Shown piece by piece: positions 1 to 13,928 of a DNA stretch of 64,000 nucleotides. The first letter of the stretch is position 1. The number at the start of each line of letters is the position of its first letter. Below the pieces are notes generated by a model. The model was not told where the DNA came from and ran no database searches. It saw nothing but the letters and a program-made list of their open reading frames with translations. The DNA comes from Hydra vulgaris (Eukaryota; Cnidaria; Hydrozoa; Anthoathecata; Hydridae). The stretch covers positions 43,130,001-43,194,000 of the forward strand of contig NC_088934.1 of NCBI RefSeq assembly GCF_038396675.1. The letters are read 5' to 3'. The position numbers and the translations under genes are program-made.

Positions 1-1020
1 GAAGGATCCCTGAATATCATCAGTCGAGATACAAAAGCAATTAGAGCTGCCTGTATCGGACCGAACAATCAGACGACGTGCTGTTGAAGCCGGATTGTTT
101 TCTCGACGCCCTGCAAAGACACCGCTGATTTCACTAAAAAACCAGAAGAAAAGACTCCTGTTTGCTACATCTCATATTGACTGGAATGTGCAGAAATGGC
201 GAACTGTTCTGTTTAGTGATGAATCGAATTTCAACATCATTGGGAGCGATAGCATTTGCCGTGTACGTCGACCGGCCGTAAAACGCCTCGATTTACGTTA
301 CTGCCATAAGACCGTGAAGCATGTTGGAGGCAATGTAATGGTCTGGGGGTGTTTTTCTGCTAACGGTCTAGATCCAATACATCGAAACGATGGAATAATG
401 GACCGTTTCATGTATAAAAATATCCTGAATGACTCATGCTGAATGTAATATGCCAATAAAATGGGTTTTTCAGCAAGACAACGATCGAAACACACTGCAA
501 AAGTAGTCAAGCAGTGGTTTCAAGACAACCACCAATCGGTGATGGATTGGCCGCCTCAATCTCCGGATCTCAACCCTATCGAGAACCTGTGGGAGATCGT
601 CAACCGCAGAATTAATCGTGAAGGTGTTCGTAATAAGGATCAACTGTTTGAACAAATCCAAAAGGCCTGTGCAGCGATTCCACAAAGTTTCATTGATCAC
701 CTGATCTAATCTATGCCTCGAAGATGCAAGGATGTGATCGACAACAAAGGATTCGCCACGAAATACTGATAGCGAAATACAGCTTGGTCAACATTTTGTC
801 GAGTTGCACTTGTTTTGTCCAGAAGGAAATCAACTTTTTTTTATACTTTTGATTAATTTATTAATTTTCGTGTACAAATAATGAGCTTTGTGATGAATAA
901 AACTTGAAGAACTTTGTCTCTAAACAATTACATAGTTATTTCTCTAAATTGAAAAAATGCAGCACTTTTATATAAAGAAACTAAATTAGCATTATTTGGT
1001 TGCACTCATTTTGTCCGATA

Positions 1021-1025
<5 letters not shown>
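1..1025 (+). mobile_element. Tc1/mariner-type DNA transposon, right part
   Basis: The element enters from the left edge and ends in a terminal repeat at about 998-1025 that reads inward as CACAGTATCGGACAAAATGA. It is followed directly by TA, the target dinucleotide of this superfamily. About 230 bp of non-coding DNA lie between the transposase stop and the terminus. The left terminus is outside the window. The (TA)n tract that follows begins at the target-site TA. Confidence 0.85.
2..769 (+). pseudogene. Tc1-type transposase, broken (partial)
   Basis: This encodes the C-terminal two thirds of a Tc1 transposase, the DDE enzyme that cuts and pastes its own element at TA sites. The end of the helix-turn-helix region is seen before SRRPAKT. 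The first catalytic Asp lies in LFSDESNF (about 215-235). The second lies in the QQDND block near 470-485, readable only after a frame change. The Glu lies in SPDLNPIENLW (about 565-600), giving the D34E spacing typical of Tc1. The frame is broken by TGA near position 11, a shift near 430-445, a second shift near 485 and TAA at 707-709 ahead of the natural end at 767-769. The product cannot be active. The family assignment is secure and the N-terminal half is off the edge. Confidence 0.9.
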
Positions 1026-1104
<79 letters not shown>

Positions 1105-1109
1105 ATATA
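1026..1109. repeat. (TA)n microsatellite
   Basis: About 84 bp of nearly pure TA abut the Tc1 terminus. Translations of it (YIYI runs) are not genes. Confidence 0.95.
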
Positions 1110-1139
1110 CGAGTTCCTGTCAGTAACAGTCCTGTCACC

Positions 1140-2960
1140 GCAAATCATTTACTATATGGAAAGAAGCTGAATAAAAAATAGTTTATGGAAAAGGAATAGA
1201 TTTAGAACTCGAAGCCCGAGCTGAATCTAAAAAGTCACACTGACGAAAAATCTTAAAAAGAATTCTTTCTTGTATTAAAGTTCTTGCTTGTCAGAACATA
1301 GCCTTACGTGATCACATAAAAAAACTTAGTACTGCTGATGAAGGAGCCAATATTGGAATCTTTCTAGCCCTTTTGAAACTCCTTGCTGAATATGACCTTC
1401 TCACTGCAAACCATCTACAGCATGCCAAAGAAAATCCAGGGTCCGTCTCATATCTGTCTCTAGATATTCAAAATTGAATTCATCAACCTACTTGCCTTTA
1501 CTGTTAGAGATAAGCTCCTCACCAGTATCAAAAGAAGTAAGTATGTTGATATCTTACTTGATTCGATTCCTGATCTGGCACATAGAGAACAGTTATCCAA
1601 AGTAGCATGATTTCTGGACATTAATTTTGTTACCAAGAATGTTGTGATCAGAGAGTCATTTCTTGGATACATTGAAATCCATGCCAAAGATGTAGCAACT
1701 CTTGAAACTGTTATTACTGAGAAATTTGAATCAGACAACCTACCACTGGCTGATTGTAGATCTTAATGTTACGACAACGCTGCTGAGATGACAGGACATA
1801 TCTGGTCTTCAACAACCCAGAGCATTGTTTGTGAATTGTGATAATCATAGTTTGAACTTAGTTAAAGTTCATGCTGCTAAAGTAGATCCTATAGTCATAA
1901 CATTTTTTGGAACAGTTGAAAGCATATATCTGTTTTTCTCGTCCGACTCGATGGGAGCAATTGAAAAATGCTGTTAAGATCACTGTTAAACTGGAAGCAG
2001 AAACCAGATGGAGTGCAGAAGCAGAAGTTGTTAAAGCAATTTTTGAAGGAGTCACTGAATTGGTTGAACTTCTTGAAAGTCTTTCAGATTACATAACCCA
2101 GACAATGGATACAAGAAATGAAGCAGGAATTTTACTTTAAAATATTCTGAAATTTGATTTCATTGTTTTACTTCATTTCTGGAACAACATTCTTGGAAAA
2201 GTAGACTGCGTTCAAAAACGACTACAAGATCCCACAATGAACTTTAAAGATGCAGCATCTGATATGGAAATTTTGGAAAATTATCTTAAAGAATTTCGTG
2301 ATCATTTGTGTCAAAATGCGATTGAGTATAGCAAGGGCAGATGTATGGAATAGGGAATTGAAGTTGAGAGGAGAGTCAGGCAACAACGAATAATGCCAGG
2401 TAAAAGGACTGGAGATAGTGGCCTCTCTGCTGAAGATGAAGTTAGCAGAGTTTTGAAAATGTATTGGATCGTTTCCAACAAGAACTAACAACTCGCTTTA
2501 GACGATCAAATGATCTCAAAAGAGGGATGGTAATGAAAATCAAGAAAGTTTGCAGCAACATTGCTTGGATCTGGGAAAATTTTACAATACAGATGTCAGT
2601 GGAACAGAATTGTTTACTGAAATCGCAGACTATTAGATGCTGCATAAATCTTATGGGGGCTTAATACCAACAACTCCTCTGGATTTACTTTCATTTATTT
2701 TCTCATACGGAGATGACATTTTTCTAAACTTACGCATTGCATAACAAATCTTGCTCACAACTGCAGTGTCAATAGCCAGTTGCGAACGTTCCTTTAGCAA
2801 GTTGAAGCTTATTCTTTCATATCTATGAGCTTCAATGGGGCAACAATGTCTTGTTAATTTGGCTATTCTTAGTTTCGAAAGTGAAACTCTAGTATCAACA
2901 GACTTTGACAACATAATATATAAATTTGCTGCAGTTAAGGCTAGAAAGATCAAATTATAA
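1140..2960 (+). pseudogene. hAT-type transposase, ZMYM1-like, heavily decayed
   Basis: Pieces of a hAT-superfamily transposase of the kind related to vertebrate ZMYM1 (DUF4371 plus a C-terminal hAT dimerisation domain) can be read in all three plus frames. Around 1290-1480 there is CQNIALRDHI followed by a helical block. Near 1640-1730 there is VIRESFLGYIEIHAKDVATL. Near 2755-2830 the hATC signature is SVASCERSFSKLKL. At least six stops or frame changes separate these blocks, so it is a relic. The zinc-finger N-terminus is not recognisable. It is followed at 3208-3222 by CTAGCTACGCCACTG, a typical hAT right terminus. No matching left terminus was found before 1140, so the left end is lost or too diverged. 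It lies head to tail with the next hAT relic. Confidence 0.75.
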
Positions 2961-3207
2961 TTTATAAATAGTTATTGATTATTGGATCTGATTGACCATC
3001 TGCCACTTTTAATGAATTATTCACATGAACCATAATGGATACGTAATTGGAAACATGAATTAAATTCAGTTTGCATTATGATTAGCATTTGCTTTTTTAT
3101 TTTATTAAAATTGTCATATACTTGGAAACATTGAGTGTTTTTTTTTAGTTCACATGTCTGCTTCAAGAAGGCGCCAATATTCAGCATTGCCCTGGGCAAC
3201 AGAAACC

Positions 3208-3222
3208 CTAGCTACGCCACTG
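3208..3222. repeat. hAT right terminal inverted repeat
   Basis: CTAGCTACGCCACTG is the reverse complement of CAGTGGCGTAGCTAG, the classic start of many hAT elements. It lies about 250 bp beyond the hATC coding block of the preceding relic. No convincing 8-bp target duplication was identified. Confidence 0.6.
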
Positions 3223-3517
3223 AATTCGAATTCAAATTTAAGTTTTTTTATTATAACCTAACTAACTTATTAAGTTATAATTTAAATTTTAAATACAGTG
3301 CAATTATTTAAACATTTAGTGCCACTTAGAACTACAATCTATTATAAAAACAATAACGAAGTGAATATTACAAATTGTTAAATTAAAGTTTAACTCTTTA
3401 TTTAATTAATTACAAGTAAATTTAAAAAGTTAATTAAAAATGTTCTGCTTCTTATATTACTATCTTGACCTAAAGTTAATACCATAAAAAAATAATTAAT
3501 ATCAAAACTTAAAATTC

Positions 3518-5800
3518 ATGCAAGTACCTGACTATAATAAGTCCAAAATCATGTCTGGAATACCAACGAGAAATAGAGATATAAGAAGAACGTGGGAATC
3601 TGGTGCATCAAAAAGAAAAAGAAAGACTGAAACAGAGAAATCAAACCAAGCTATGAGTTCCAGTATGATAAAATTTCTTAAGAAACCCCCTTTCAACTGT
3701 CACTGCTCCAGAGTTCTCTGATGAATCTCTTGGCCAAGTTTCTTTGGTTCCTTAAACAGAACTAGCTTCAGAGTCGAATGTATCAGCTGTGATCCAAGAG
3801 TTTGAACGCAATAAAGATTTGGCAAGTAATAAAATTTGTGACTCAGTAAATTAAGAGCAAGCAATTTATTCGAACGATTCATTTATAAACCTAGATGCGG
3901 GAAAATGGACATTTCCAATAACCAACTCTCAGCGTTCAAAATCAAGGACACATGGAGTGCAAGGTTAAATGGATGGAATTTTATAAAAGAATCAAAAACG
4001 GAAAAACAGTAGATGAGGAAAACGAGGGATTGATTAGAAAATTTCAACAATAATGGTATAATTTGTTTGAAAGATTGATTGATATAATAAACGTTTTAGC
4101 CTCACACAATCTGGCATTTAGAGTTCATCGCGAATCACTTAACCCGGATAATAGCAGATACTGTGGTAAAAATATAGACTTGTTTAAGTTGTTATCCAAA
4201 TATAATCTGACGCTAAACGAGCACTTGCAACAAATTAATGAAAAACAAATTGCTCAAAATTATCTGAGCCACGATATTCAAAATAAATTAATTACATTGA
4301 TGTTTAAAACAGTTATTGATGAAATCATACACAGAGTTAAACAAGCAAAATACAATGCCATTTTTTCTTGATTGCACTAGAGATGCAAGTCGTATTGATT
4401 AAATGTCAATAATATTAAGATTTTGCAATTCCTCAACTGGAGAGATAGAGGAACATTTTGTTGGTTTTATTGCCGTTACAGAAACTACAAGAGAGTATTT
4501 AGCAAACTCCATATTACAAGAACTAGAGAGAAATGGTATGGAAATACAAAATTTTTGAGGACAAGGATATGATGATGGCGCCAATATGGTAGGCAATAAT
4601 AAAGGTGTCAGAACAAGAATACTCAACATTAATCCAAGACCATTCTTCTCACCGTGCGGACGTCATAGCCGGAATTTATTTTTAATAGATGCAGCTAATT
4701 CTTCTACAACAGCTAAAACATTTTTCGGTTTTATTAATAAAATCTATGTACTCTTTTCGAAGTCAAACAAGCGTTGGGAACTTACAAAAACTAAATTGAA
4801 ACTACCACTAAAACCTCTTCAGAGACACGGTGGGAGAGTATAATAGGGGCAGTAAAAGCTATACTTTTGAAACTTGATAAGGCTATCGAATGTGTGAATG
4901 ACTTGAAAAATAAAACGGACGATTCGGAAACTCTAAGCGACTGCGAAGCAGTTTTAAACGAAATTTAACTTTCGAATTTATTGTTGCTATGCACGTGTGG
5001 TATGAGATTTTATCTCATGTAAATAATATAAGTAAACTATGGCAATCGATTCCAGTAAACTTAAAAGTTGCTATTGATACTTTACGTTCATTTTGTACTT
5101 GAAAAGTTGCTGTTGAAAAAATCTATGATACTGGATTTGAGAAAAGCGTTGCAAATGCTCGATTGTTTATGAAAAAAAGCGCTAACGAAATTGAGTCACA
5201 ATTTAAAGAAAAAAGAATGATACGAAAAAAACGAATGTTCGGTTTGATGAACATGGATGAACCTATAAAATCTGCTGAACCACAGTAAAAAGCAAATTTT
5301 TTTAACAAAAAGATAGACGCAGTCAAAGTCGACACTGAATATCGATTCAAAGCGCTTAATGAATATTTTGACCGTTCTGGTTTTATTTACGGTATCAATT
5401 ATTTGAAATTTTTGTCAAGAGAGGACCTGCTCAAGCATTGTAATAATTTAGAAACAATACTTAGGGAAGGTGAAAACAGCGACATAGATCCTTTCGAACT
5501 TTATGATGAACTGCAAATTATAAAATCTATTCCACTAGAAAATATATAAATAATGCAAAGCAACTTATACAGTAGATTTTAGAAAATAATTATTTTTTAT
5601 GTAAAGATTTGGAAGAAGTAAATCCAAATCTTTACATAACAATCAGTATCATGCTCACAATTCCAGTAAGTACAGCTTCTGCTGAGAGAAGTCTCTCAAA
5701 GTTAAAACTGATTAAGACCTACTTAAGAAGTACGATGAGCAAAGAAAGACTTTATCATTGAAGTTAAAATAGCAGCAGGTGTTATTTATGGCACAATTTG
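3518..5800 (+). pseudogene. second hAT-type transposase, ZMYM1-like, decayed
   Basis: A second ZMYM1-like hAT transposase relic in the same orientation. The N-terminal basic segment is at 3560-3690 (SGASKRKRKTETEKSNQ). The TTF/DUF4371 part is at 4063-4371, a clean 102-codon block containing FRVHRESLNPDNSRYCGKN. The central RNase-H-like region is at 4360-4720 with GYDDGANMVGNN and a shift near 4380. The C-terminal hATC block is at 5630-5770 and reads PVSTASAERSLSKLKLIK after frame changes. Stops at about 4050, 4557 and several points between 4840 and 5290 make it non-functional. It differs enough from the hAT relic to its left to be an independent insertion of another subfamily. Ends were not resolved. 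Confidence 0.75.
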
Positions 5801-6239
5801 AAAAAGATTTAGCCAGACTAAAAGCCGAAGAGCTCGTCTTTTTTATTTTGTGTTTGTGTAATTATTGTTATTCATTCATATCATAATTAACAACGACTGC
5901 AAGTCTAGATTGCAAATCCAGAATCACGGAATTCTTGAATCCGAGTACAAATAATAAGAACAAGTAAGTGTGAATACCTATATCAAAATTAAGTGTAAAA
6001 TAAATATGTTTAAAATAATTAGCAGTACCAGCTCTGACTTGAGTTTATAACTTTTCAATAAAATATAGTGCTCAATAAATATTAAAGCCCGGCCAAATTA
6101 AGGTTTGTTTTTACTATTTTTATTTTACATTATTATTACATTACAAATTAATTAATTTTTTTTTTTTTTAGTTTTTTTTACCTCGCAAAACTAACTTTTA
6201 ACCCACGTACACAATTGGCCTAGCGAACATTCACAACAT
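5801..6239. other. intergenic, AT-rich
   Basis: About 440 bp that probably include the 3' non-coding part of the hAT relic and the 5' part of the Harbinger relic. No coding signal, RNA or clear repeat was seen. A GC-richer spot at about 6088-6096 (GCCCGGCC) could mark a transposon end. Confidence 0.5.
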
Positions 6240-6850
6240 GGATTAAAAGTCAAGTTTTAGGAAAAGTATTAGTTATATGGCTTCTACAAGAACCTATTCA
6301 TAACAATCTGAAACCTGTTTTTGTGAAAGCTAGTTATCAAAAATGCTGAGTAACTCTTGATTGTACAGAAGTGTTTATAGAAAGTTCAAAGTCCTTTGAT
6401 AAACAATCAACCATCTGGTCTGACTATAAAATTTATAATACATTTAAGTTCCTGATAGATGTTAGTCCAACTGGGTGTATTACATTTCTTTCTTCATGTT
6501 ATAAAGGTAGAGCAAGTGACAAGTTTATAACATGGGGCAGTGGTTTATATGATCTACTAGAGCGAGATGACGAAGTTATGGCTGACCGAGGTTTTCAAAT
6601 ACAGAAAGATTTGATTTTAAATTTTTGTACTTCAGTTTTGCCACCTGGTGTCCGCTGGAAAAGTCAGTTTACCACCATAGAAGTTGAAAAAACTAAACAT
6701 GTTTCAAATTTAAGAATACATGTAAAGCGAGCTGTTAACCGTATTAAAACGTACATAATTCTAAATGGAAGTCTGTCGATTAGCATGCTAAAACATGCAG
6801 ATGACCCTAAGCCGAAAATTATTACTCATGAAGAAAATTTATTGTTTTAG
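6240..6850 (+). pseudogene. Harbinger-type transposase, DDE_Tnp_4 domain
   Basis: Matches the catalytic half of PIF/Harbinger or IS5-like transposases (DDE_Tnp_4, often found with THAP domains). In order it shows LDCTEVFIES with the first Asp (about 6360-6385), QSTIWSDYK, the FLSSCYKGRASDKFI block, VMADRGFQI with the second Asp (about 6578-6605), and the EVEKTKHVSNLRIHVKR block (about 6680-6735). In the family the last block normally reads HVER and the Glu is the third catalytic residue. Here it is Lys (HVKRAVNRIK), so the active site is lost although the frame 6371-6850 is open for 159 codons. There is a stop near 6346 upstream and no recognisable N-terminal DNA-binding part. It is probably a dead, 5'-damaged copy. 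Confidence 0.85.
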
Positions 6851-7742
6851 TTTGTTTGTTATTTGTAAAAAAATTTTATAAATTTTTTTTGTTTTATTAT
6901 TACTTATACATGTATAGTAACTATGGTAACTATTTGATGTGCTTTTGGGTTATTATTATTGTCTACTCTCTTCAATGATGTCATAGCTAGCTGTTTGTAC
7001 CTTTGCAGAAAGTTTTTTTCAATTTCAATAAATCTTTCATATTAATAGTTCATTTCTATCTTATTATTATTTATTTATAAAATATAAGGTATGATATTTT
7101 TTGAAGGCTTTTATCTTTATGTAATACAAAAAGCATTTTATGATTTTATGAAAATTTTTTGGTATGTAACTTGCAATTTTCCTAAATTTTTACAGTTCAA
7201 TTGAATTCATTAAATATTAAACATATAAAAAGGTGGAAACAAAGAACTCAATAAATATAATAGATGTTTATTGGTTAATCGGAGAGGTTAATTGGTTAAC
7301 TGGAGATTAATTTACTTAATAATCTCAATCGGTGTATTGATAAAATGAAATTAAACTAAATAAAAGAATTTCTTACTTTTTGCTTATGGAATACGTAAAG
7401 TATGTAACTACAGTGGAGCAATTAGCTCCAGGCTCACAAAAAAGTGGATGCAAAAACAAATCTAGTAACTTTTTTTTAAGTTTTTAAAGTTCAAAGATCG
7501 GCCCCAATGGGCATGTGTTGTCTTGGGGACGTATGTAGGACGTCTGGACATTTGTAAGTTGTTTACGGACGACGCGTGTATACTGGGACAAGTTTAAAAC
7601 CAGCTACAGGCGGCATAAGTACCTGTTAAGACACTGATTTTTGCAATAAAGAAATCAATTATTTGCCTCTGACTTTGACACAAACAACTTCTTTAACTGT
7701 GACTACTATTTGGGTGGAGTGGTCTTACTTTTCTTACTTTTT
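6851..7742. other. intergenic, no gene seen
   Basis: AT-rich non-coding DNA. The GC-richer stretch at about 7495-7620 has no open frame of note. Confidence 0.5.
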
Positions 7743-7990
7743 AGGGATCGTCTAGAAAGTATGTACGCTTGGATGAGGAAGAGGGGGTCTACAAATGGCG
7801 TATATGAGATGGGGAGTAGGGGGTTAATCATAAAAGTAAAGAGACGCTAAATTTAAAAATACATTATAAAATATTGGGTATGTAGGTCAATAGCGTAGGT
7901 ACTTTTAGAGGGTACTCAAACAAGCGTTTAGAAAAACGCGGGGGAAAAGGGGGTCTAAATAAAAGTGTACGTATCTTATGGACGAACCCT
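7743..7990. mobile_element. MITE with AGGG...CCCT termini
   Basis: The left end AGGGATCGTCTAGAAAGTAT and the right end, read inward as AGGGTTCGTCCATAAGATAC, match at most of about 26 positions. The element is 248 bp and has no coding capacity. A target duplication is not obvious. A related single end (GGGGTTGTCCATAAATTACG) lies at about 48,314. Confidence 0.6.
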
Positions 7991-9012
7991 AATGTCTTTC
8001 TTTTTGTGACTGGAAGTCAAAAATGTCATTTATGGAGTAGCCCTAATATTAATAAGCAAATTGTAAAAATAGAAGTTGTTGAAGTGCTATTTTTCATTTT
8101 GTTAACAAAATGAAAAATAAGTCAAAATAAAGTAACATAGGGTGGGGTCAAAATATAGTAACATAGGGTGTAAATTAGGGTTGCCAAAACCCAGAAAACT
8201 TTTCATTCCGGGATTGTCAAATACAATCCCAGGGCTACTTTATGCTTTAAAATAAAACTAATAACTTAATTCGGTATTTCATTATTTTCTGCAATCATAT
8301 CTATTTCATTTGACAAATTTTCAACATTGTCCAATGACTTTCTAAGGTGAGTCTAATTTGTGACATTTAATTTTTTAAGAAGGTTCAACCTTTTTATCTT
8401 CTTAATTAAAAATCTATTATTAATTAAATCAAAATAAGTAATTTATAATTGCATATTGACTATTCTTTTAAAGCTATGAAAGTATAGAAAAATCGAGACC
8501 CCGCAGGAGCAGGGGTGGTTCTAGGAAAAGAATGAGGGGGGAGGGCAAGTCCTTAAAAAGTACCGACTGCTTTTTTAACAGAAAAAAAGTCCTCAAAACT
8601 CTAAATCACCCACCTGAAATGTGTTAGATTCTCGGCTAACTAACTATATTCCTAAATCATTGCAGAAACTTCTAAATATAAATCAATCAATTAAAACGAA
8701 GACCGTAAAAATATAAATTATATGTAAAGGTGATGAAAGTTAACTTATATTGGTATGGTTGTACAAATAGTACATTTAGGTTAAACAAGTGGGAAAAAAC
8801 TTTGTAAAGTTTTCTATTTAAATTTCATCCACAAATTTTTCAATAAAAATATTATACCAAAATGTTGCAATAAAAATCTCATCAACAAAATCACAGTATT
8901 ATATATTTTATTTAAAAACACAATATAGTTAGAGGTAGGTAATTATTAACAAATTCCACAAAGACATTTTATAAAGATAATTTTATCTACAACTATGCCA
9001 TGTGGGGTCCAT
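7991..9012. other. intergenic, no gene seen
   Basis: Non-coding. A short tandem duplication of a GTAACATAGGGTG-containing unit is visible at about 8131-8170. A G-rich patch occurs at 8500-8550. Otherwise AT-rich with no feature. Confidence 0.5.
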
Positions 9013-10323
9013 TCAACAAAGTATGTACACTAAACTTGGTAACACCATTTGTAACATAAATTGGGTGTAATAAGTATGATTAGTTGTAAGTTTTACATCA
9101 GCACCCTCTTTTACTGAATATGGTAAATTTAATTCTGTTGGTGTAGTAAAATTATTCATGTAAGGGCATTTCACCTCGATACAAGTTTTAGAGCAGCAAT
9201 CACATGACATTATTCGATCTGGACTTGTTCCGATATAAGGATATTCATAACCCAGGTAAAGTCCGCATTCATTTAAAGTAAGATTTTTATGATGTTCTTT
9301 CATTTTTACATAAAACGCATTTACTGCTTCTCTTCTCTTTTTACATAAAACGCACTGCTTGTACGACCATATTTTAAGGCTGGAATGACCAAAACCCGTG
9401 GTCCCCATTAACTTAACAGCTTTTTTAATCTTCTCCATATTTTAATCTTTTTTAATCTTACTCCATATTGTTACTTCGTGTGCTTTAGAGGCAATTATAA
9501 CATTTTTTCGATTGTGATACCAGTTTTCATTTTCATTTTGACCTCATATCAATACTTCAACTCGACTTATTTTCTTAGCTGACATATTTACTTTTAAACT
9601 TTTAAAAAATTAAGCGCATGATGAAGAGGTAGAAATTAAATTGTTAATTCTTAGTAAATCAATTGGTGGCATACTTTTGTCAAAATTTCATAAATAATGT
9701 CTATTTCGGGCTTTGGAACAGCAGTAAGCAAAATACTTGTTAGAACAACTTTCTTAAGAGCAGAAGATACATCAATGATATCTAATAATTATACCGTATC
9801 ATTTAATAAAGAATTATACACTTTATTTGTGTAGCTACCAATTTTCTTTTGTTTTTACCTCTTTCGCCTAAATCTTTACGACTAAAGCCAAGGTCATAGA
9901 TTTTAGAAGGTGCTACTTCTTTTTGAGATGACAGCCATTCATTTGAAGCGCTTGTACATACAGGGTTTGTTAGACCATTTTTAAAAGCAGTTTCCACTCT
10001 ATACATTGCTGCAGCAACATGATCACAAGTTTGACCCATGCCAGCCATGCATGTACAATGACAGGCTTTTATTTTAGCGCTTTTTTCTAATACCAAACAC
10101 AGTTTATGATATGTATCATTGATAGATTGTGATCTCCAACATTCTGATTTAAATGAACAGTAATTGCTACTGTTAGACTAAGACACTTAAGGGGCTGAAG
10201 CCAGAAAGATTTGTAGTAACTCAATGCCTTCGAGTTTTTATAGTCACTTAAGTTTTTATTTCCGAGTTCTGAAAGATTAAACATTAAATAATTAAATATA
10301 TCTGGATATAACATTATAACCAT
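9013..10323 (-). pseudogene. SWIM zinc finger plus YqaJ-type nuclease protein, broken
   Basis: On the minus strand one ancestral gene is read in pieces. The segment 10323-10150 gives an N-terminal helix (DIFNYLMFNLSEL). After a frame change near 10,140 comes a SWIM zinc finger, CHCTCMAGMGQTCDHVAAA, with the C-x-C ... C-x-H ligands (about 10060-10000). After a decayed linker with stops (9800-9440) comes a YqaJ-like exonuclease core (9438-9013). This keeps GTSPDRI (Asp), EVKCPY (the E-x-K catalytic pair) and the YYTQFMLQM helix. YqaJ-fold enzymes are lambda-exonuclease-like DNA nucleases. SWIM-YqaJ fusions are abundant in invertebrate genomes and are usually treated as mobile or multicopy genes. 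Stops between the domains argue for a relic, although the nuclease domain itself is open. Its mobility is inference. Confidence 0.75.
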
Positions 10324-11792
<1,469 letters not shown>

Positions 11793-11984
11793 TGTTTAGG
11801 AAAAAACAAGTCTAATTATAAATCTCTTAAAAGCTCTACGTATGCAGAAAAGGTAAAATAGTTCATTCTAAAAAAGCCATTTGTTAGAACGAATTATTTT
11901 ACTAAAAATTGAAGTAAATAAAAAATATGTATCGAAATAATCAGTTTGCTAAAGACCCTTTTTTTACTTATCCCAAAAGCTTGG

Positions 11985-12100
<116 letters not shown>

Positions 12101-12479
12101 ATAAAGAATAGAAAAAGACGGTGTGGAACAGTCTAACTAGGATTTGTTTTATAAACCTGAAAAAAATTAAAGGAAAATCAAAATCATAGGAGATAGATAT
12201 TTTTAAAATTTTGTTGCAACTAGCCACGGTCTTTCCTACATGACAACTTTAAAAGAATTAATAAAAAATATGAAAATGTTAGTAATGTTTGATATGTTTG
12301 AACTATTCGGAAAAATAAGGAGTTTCTTAAATAACAAGAAAATTAATTTTTTTTAAATTAAAATGAAAGTAATAACAAACAGACAGAATATATTAAAAGT
12401 CATTTAAAAAACGACAAAATTAAGGTAAAAAAATGCAAAAAATGTAGATTGAATTCAAAAAACCGTCAGATTAAATGAA

Positions 12480-12720
12480 AAAAACTTATGACAAATAGTC
12501 GTGGGCCAAAAATCAAACCTGCGGCATATCAATTGTCATCGGGATATATTCAGAAATTAAGCAGTTTTGACAATGACAGACAATTGCAATTTTCTCGCTC
12601 GAAACAGCACTTCTTTTTTTTCCAAATAGTTTATTTTTTTTCCTGAATTCGACTCATCCTTAAAAAAGTTTTTCATATATTCATATAAAATAATTACCCA
12701 CAAAAATTGACATTAAAAAA
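12480..12720 (-). pseudogene. LTR-retrotransposon leader/gag fragment
   Basis: Read on the minus strand this resembles the gag start of the large minus-strand LTR element at 36.0-36.15 kb. Both share the 12,600-12,715 versus 36,035-36,160 similarity in the same orientation. A related stretch recurs at about 13,585-13,665 (TGGGCCAAAAATCG). The fragment opposes the integrase piece immediately to its right, so the locus is rearranged. No LTR boundary could be fixed. Confidence 0.4.
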
Positions 12721-12783
12721 CCGTTTAATGGACTGTGTTACACTTGGTCTGACGCTCTTACCGGTAACTCAAAAATAAAATCA

Positions 12784-13490
12784 AAAGTGACGTGTGAAAT
12801 GCTGATTCAAAAAAGAATAAGCGTTCTGCGACAACTTATTGAAGAGTATGATCTTAATGTTAATGTAAAACTGTTCCTTCGAAAGATTTAAAAATTTAGC
12901 TGACGCATAGATAAGAGTTTGAAGCAGATGGTTGAATAAATTGACAGAGCCTGAGAATTTGAACAATTCTGTTGGAGTAATGTTGCAGAGGCTGAAACCG
13001 TTTCTAACAAACACCAGTGAACCGGACACTTTGGAGTAAAACATACGTTAAATATTTTCGTAAAGTAATTCCAACCACTACCAAAAACGATGTTCGAGCT
13101 GCAATTAAAAATTACAAACTATGTCAGTTAATAAATCCAGCAATGATTGTGTACAATGACCTGTACACTGAGTAAAAGGTACAATGTACAATGACCTGTA
13201 CAATGAGTAAAAGGGTGAAAATTGAGCGTTAAAGAAAATAGGGAAAGGTTTGCCATGGATCCCGTATTTAGACTTAGAAAAATTTCTTACTCTTGATTAC
13301 GGACCTTCAAGATACGCACTGTGGCAACAACACTCGATTTCATACGGAAGTATTGCCATAATTTGAATACTCCGCCTGATTTTTTTGAGCGGGGAGCGCC
13401 ACCTGAAATTTTGACGGATGACGAAACAACTTTTAAAACTAAGGAGCTGAGAAGTTTTCTTTATGGTTAGGGAGTGCACAAATAAAATCA
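12784..13490 (+). pseudogene. Ty3/gypsy-type integrase fragment
   Basis: On the plus strand, blocks of an LTR-retrotransposon RNase H tail and integrase are visible. There is LRQLIEEYDLNVNVK at about 12,825. The integrase zinc-binding region is at about 13,010-13,120 (TGHFGVK then NYKLCQL, the HHCC type). The core region is at 13,295-13,470 (DYGPSRYALW followed by a degraded DNETTF-like block). Stops and frame changes are frequent. A 30-bp unit containing GTACAATGACCTGTACA is duplicated at 13,147-13,215, in the place where the first catalytic Asp block would be. It belongs to the same family as the minus-strand copy at 32-36 kb. Confidence 0.65.
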
Positions 13491-13928
13491 TGCTACAATT
13501 TGATAAGGTGATATGATATTTTGTATGATATTTCCGTAAGCATAAAATTATTATAATGTACTATGGTCAGCAAGCTATAAATAAATATGACAAATAGTTG
13601 TGGGCCAAAAATCGTTCCTGTGGCACATTGATTGCTATTGGAATATACTCAGATATTTATTCGTCTAAGCTTATTCTCTGCAGCCGACCAAGCGTGGGTT
13701 TTAATCAAATGATTATACAATGTGGGTTATTAAATTATACATGTGGATTTTTATCAAATGATTATACAAAGTTTTCAGGAAACTCTAAATGTATGTTTTG
13801 TAATAGTTTGTCATCTGCTTTCAATGTATTTGTGACGTTCTTGCTTAGGAAAAAAACCATGTCGAACCTTCGATATTAGATATTATATTCAGCATTAAAT
13901 AATCAATCATGTTTAAAACTTTTTATGA
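13491..13928. other. non-coding, LTR-element remnants
   Basis: Contains the second copy of the gag-like stretch at about 13,585-13,665 and nothing else recognisable. The 93-codon plus-strand frame at 13,598 is not supported by any family resemblance. Confidence 0.4.
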
